Shown in pieces: positions 62,328 to 64,000 of a stretch of 64,000 bases of DNA (position 1 is its first letter; each line of letters starts with the position of its first letter). The stretch covers positions 117,861 to 181,860 of the forward strand of contig CAJXQI010000010.1 in assembly GCA_913058395.1 (NCBI GenBank). The letters run 5' to 3'. Made by a program: the position numbers and the translations under genes. The notes beneath the pieces were generated by a model. That model had not been told where the DNA came from. It did no database searches and saw only the letters and a list, made by a program, of their open reading frames with translations. The stretch is from an uncultured Colwellia sp. (GTDB taxonomy: Bacteria > Pseudomonadota > Gammaproteobacteria > Enterobacterales > Alteromonadaceae).

Positions 62328-64000
62328 ATGCAAAGATTGTTACGTCTGTGCCTATGGCAGGCACTTATTATTAGCATTAGCTGTTTTAGTATGCCTATTT
62401 CCGCAGAGGAAGGCGGTATTAGAATTCGTGGCCCTAAAGCCTCTGATGCATTCCCTTATGATCGCTACGGCCCAATTAAGCCAAAAGATACCCTCTGGAA
62501 TATTGCCTTAAAGGTTCGCCCTGACCCCCGTTTATCTGTTTATCAGGTAATGCAGGCCTTATATGAGAAAAATTCAGGCTCGTTCAAAGATAATAACCTC
62601 AATCATATGATCAATGGGCAATATCTAAAAATTCCATCGATTGATGAAATGCGAGCGATAAATATTGCCAATGCCCAGAAAAAGTCACGCAGTGATGATC
62701 AAGCGTGGCAAAAGAAAGTGGTAAAAGTAGTTGCAAAAAAAGCAAAGCCACCGGAAGAAATGTCGGTTAAGAAAAAAGATTTAGAAGCGGCAAAATCAGA
62801 AATTAATGTGCAACTTCAAGCCATTGACACTACGCAGCAGCAAAGACTTACTACGATTCAAAATGATGTTTTAGACTCTATTGACGGGCTACAAAGTTTA
62901 TTAAAAGAAAATGAAGCATTACGTCAGCGCCTAACAAGTTTTAATGACCAACTTGATGTAATGCAAGGTGAAGTGGCAAAAAGTAAAGAAATTAAAGTGC
63001 AGATGGACGATATGATCGCACTGCAACAAGAACTACTAGCAAAAGCTGAAGCAAGAGAACAATCACTTTTACTCGAAAAACAAAAGGCTGAACTTGAAGG
63101 GCAAAGCCTGATGTCAAGCACATGGTTTATTGTGCTTATGGCAACATTACCTGCGGCACTAATACTGTCTCTATTTGCGGTGATTTTAAGACGTAGAACA
63201 AGCAAAGAAGTTGTGGTTAAAGACGAGCCGAAAGCTAAAAAACAAACAGCTGCAGTTGAAGATAAAGCATTAGCAAAGACCGACGACGAACTATCACTAG
63301 ACGACGAACTATCACTAGATGACGAATTATCACTAGATGACGAATTATCTCTAGATGATGAGTTATCTCTAGATGACGAATTATCGCTAGATGACGAACT
63401 ATCGCTAGATGATGAACTATCTATTGATTTATCTGAAACGGATGAAGAACTTGATGATCTGTTTTCTGACGATGTAAGCTCTGCTGATGATGACATTATT
63501 CAGCTAGATGACGATTTAGAAGATCTTGAAGATATTTCATTGGATGATGATACCGAAGTAATTTCATTAGATGACGATGAAACTGATGATGTTCTTGAAG
63601 GTGGTCAGTTAGACCAAGGTGATTTAGATTCGTTACTTGAAGGTTTAGACACTGAACTTGAAGAAACTGAAGACTCTAATGACGTGCTTGAAGGTGGGGA
63701 ACTTGATCAAGATGCGTTAGATAGTTTATTAGCTGGTGATGATGATGAAGATAGTGCTGCAGTTATAAATGATCCGGATGATATTGACGCTTTACTTGAT
63801 GCTGCGAATGAAGAAGTCGAGGATGAAAGCGCAGAAGTTTCAGACCCTGATGATATTGATGCCTTACTTGATGCAATTGGCGCAGACACACCTGCAGTAG
63901 ATGAAGCGGAAGCAAATAAAGAAAGTGCTGAAGATATGAATCAGGAAGTCTCAGACCCTGATGATATTGATGCTTTGCTTGACGCAATTGGCGCAGACAC
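62328..64000 (+). CDS. fimV: FimV/HubP-type polar organiser, 3' partial
   Basis: The frame from ATG 62328 (AGGAAA upstream) stays open to the window edge, giving at least 557 residues. It has a signal peptide (about 1-25), a short FimV N-terminal LysM-like domain (about 30-105, with YGPIKPKDTLWNIALKVRP) and a coiled coil (about 140-260). A membrane helix follows (about 265-285, TWFIVLMATLPAALILSLFA), then a very acidic cytoplasmic region with repeated DDELSL and PDDIDALLDA units. FimV/HubP proteins organise the cell pole, type IV pili and chemotaxis clusters. The C-terminal domain lies beyond the window. The downstream position after asd matches other gammaproteobacteria. Confidence 0.9.
   Translation, partial: MQRLLRLCLWQALIISISCFSMPISAEEGGIRIRGPKASDAFPYDRYGPIKPKDTLWNIALKVRPDPRLSVYQVMQALYEKNSGSFKDNNLNHMINGQYLKIPSIDEMRAINIANAQKKSRSDDQAWQKKVVKVVAKKAKPPEEMSVKKKDLEAAKSEINVQLQAIDTTQQQRLTTIQNDVLDSIDGLQSLLKENEALRQRLTSFNDQLDVMQGEVAKSKEIKVQMDDMIALQQELLAKAEAREQSLLLEKQKAELEGQSLMSSTWFIVLMATLPAALILSLFAVILRRRTSKEVVVKDEPKAKKQTAAVEDKALAKTDDELSLDDELSLDDELSLDDELSLDDELSLDDELSLDDELSLDDELSIDLSETDEELDDLFSDDVSSADDDIIQLDDDLEDLEDISLDDDTEVISLDDDETDDVLEGGQLDQGDLDSLLEGLDTELEETEDSNDVLEGGELDQDALDSLLAGDDDEDSAAVINDPDDIDALLDAANEEVEDESAEVSDPDDIDALLDAIGADTPAVDEAEANKESAEDMNQEVSDPDDIDALLDAIGAD
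63282..63425 (+). repeat. Tandem 18-bp repeat inside fimV
   Basis: Eight units encode DDELSL (the last DDELSI). Codons vary between units (tca/tct/tcg, gac/gat, cta/tta), so the repeat is old or selected at protein level. Confidence 0.93.

Noticed and set aside
62924..63987. Long minus-strand Ser-rich open frames
   Set aside because: They are the antisense of the acidic repeat region of fimV; low-complexity codons keep the other strand open. They have no start signals.

Overview
The window is a low-GC gammaproteobacterial chromosome segment. Gene order (smpB, ratA, rnfH, bamE, recN, nadK, grpE, dnaK, dnaJ; epmC, yfcL, mnmC, fabB, pdxB, asd, fimV), AT-rich intergenic DNA and the many GGDEF, HD-GYP and chemotaxis proteins suggest a marine Alteromonadales bacterium, probably close to Colwellia or Thalassotalea. 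That placement is inferred from gene content and order only.

Region 1 (1-7 kb): the 3' end of an enolase-superfamily sugar-acid dehydratase gene, an Lrp regulator, a GAF-GGDEF protein, an SDR-amidohydrolase pair and a secreted M20 peptidase. Region 2 (7-13.4 kb): a two-gene RND efflux pump whose promoter holds a near-perfect SoxR box with a 19-bp spacer, and soxR itself about 4 kb away with a second SoxR box. Region 3 (13.4-19.6 kb): a TonB receptor, PepSY, DUF2271 and DUF4198 iron-type operon behind a candidate Fur box, then a VOC gene broken by one amber codon and a flavin monooxygenase.

Region 4 (20-28.5 kb): HD-GYP, a chemotaxis receptor, and an overlapping FHA / Ser-Thr kinase pair with a long TPR tail, followed by very small genes. 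Region 5 (28.9-31 kb) is the main accessory locus. Two attC-type recombination sites bound two mobile cassettes, with no integrase in the window. Cassette 1 holds a membrane protein gene overlapping a double zinc-ribbon/winged-helix gene. Cassette 2 holds an LRAT-fold protein with a hydrophobic tail. The array ends just downstream of ssrA (tmRNA).

Region 6 (31-45 kb) is core housekeeping DNA: ssrA/smpB, bamE, recN, nadK and the grpE-dnaK-dnaJ chaperone genes with recognisable sigma-32 promoters, then an Lrp regulator, NhaA and an SPFH protein. Region 7 (45-53 kb): a multidomain secreted subtilase and a complete curli locus (csgB, an unusually long csgA, csgE, csgF, csgG and a LuxR/CsgD-type regulator). 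Region 8 (53-64 kb): epmC, an ATP-NAD kinase-like gene, yfcL, mnmC, fabB with a FabR-type operator, a repeat-rich gap, a tautomerase, pdxB, asd and the 5' part of a FimV/HubP-type polar organiser gene.

A structured intergenic repeat occurs behind two unrelated terminators (33.3 kb and 59.0 kb). Its two hairpins differ by paired compensatory changes.
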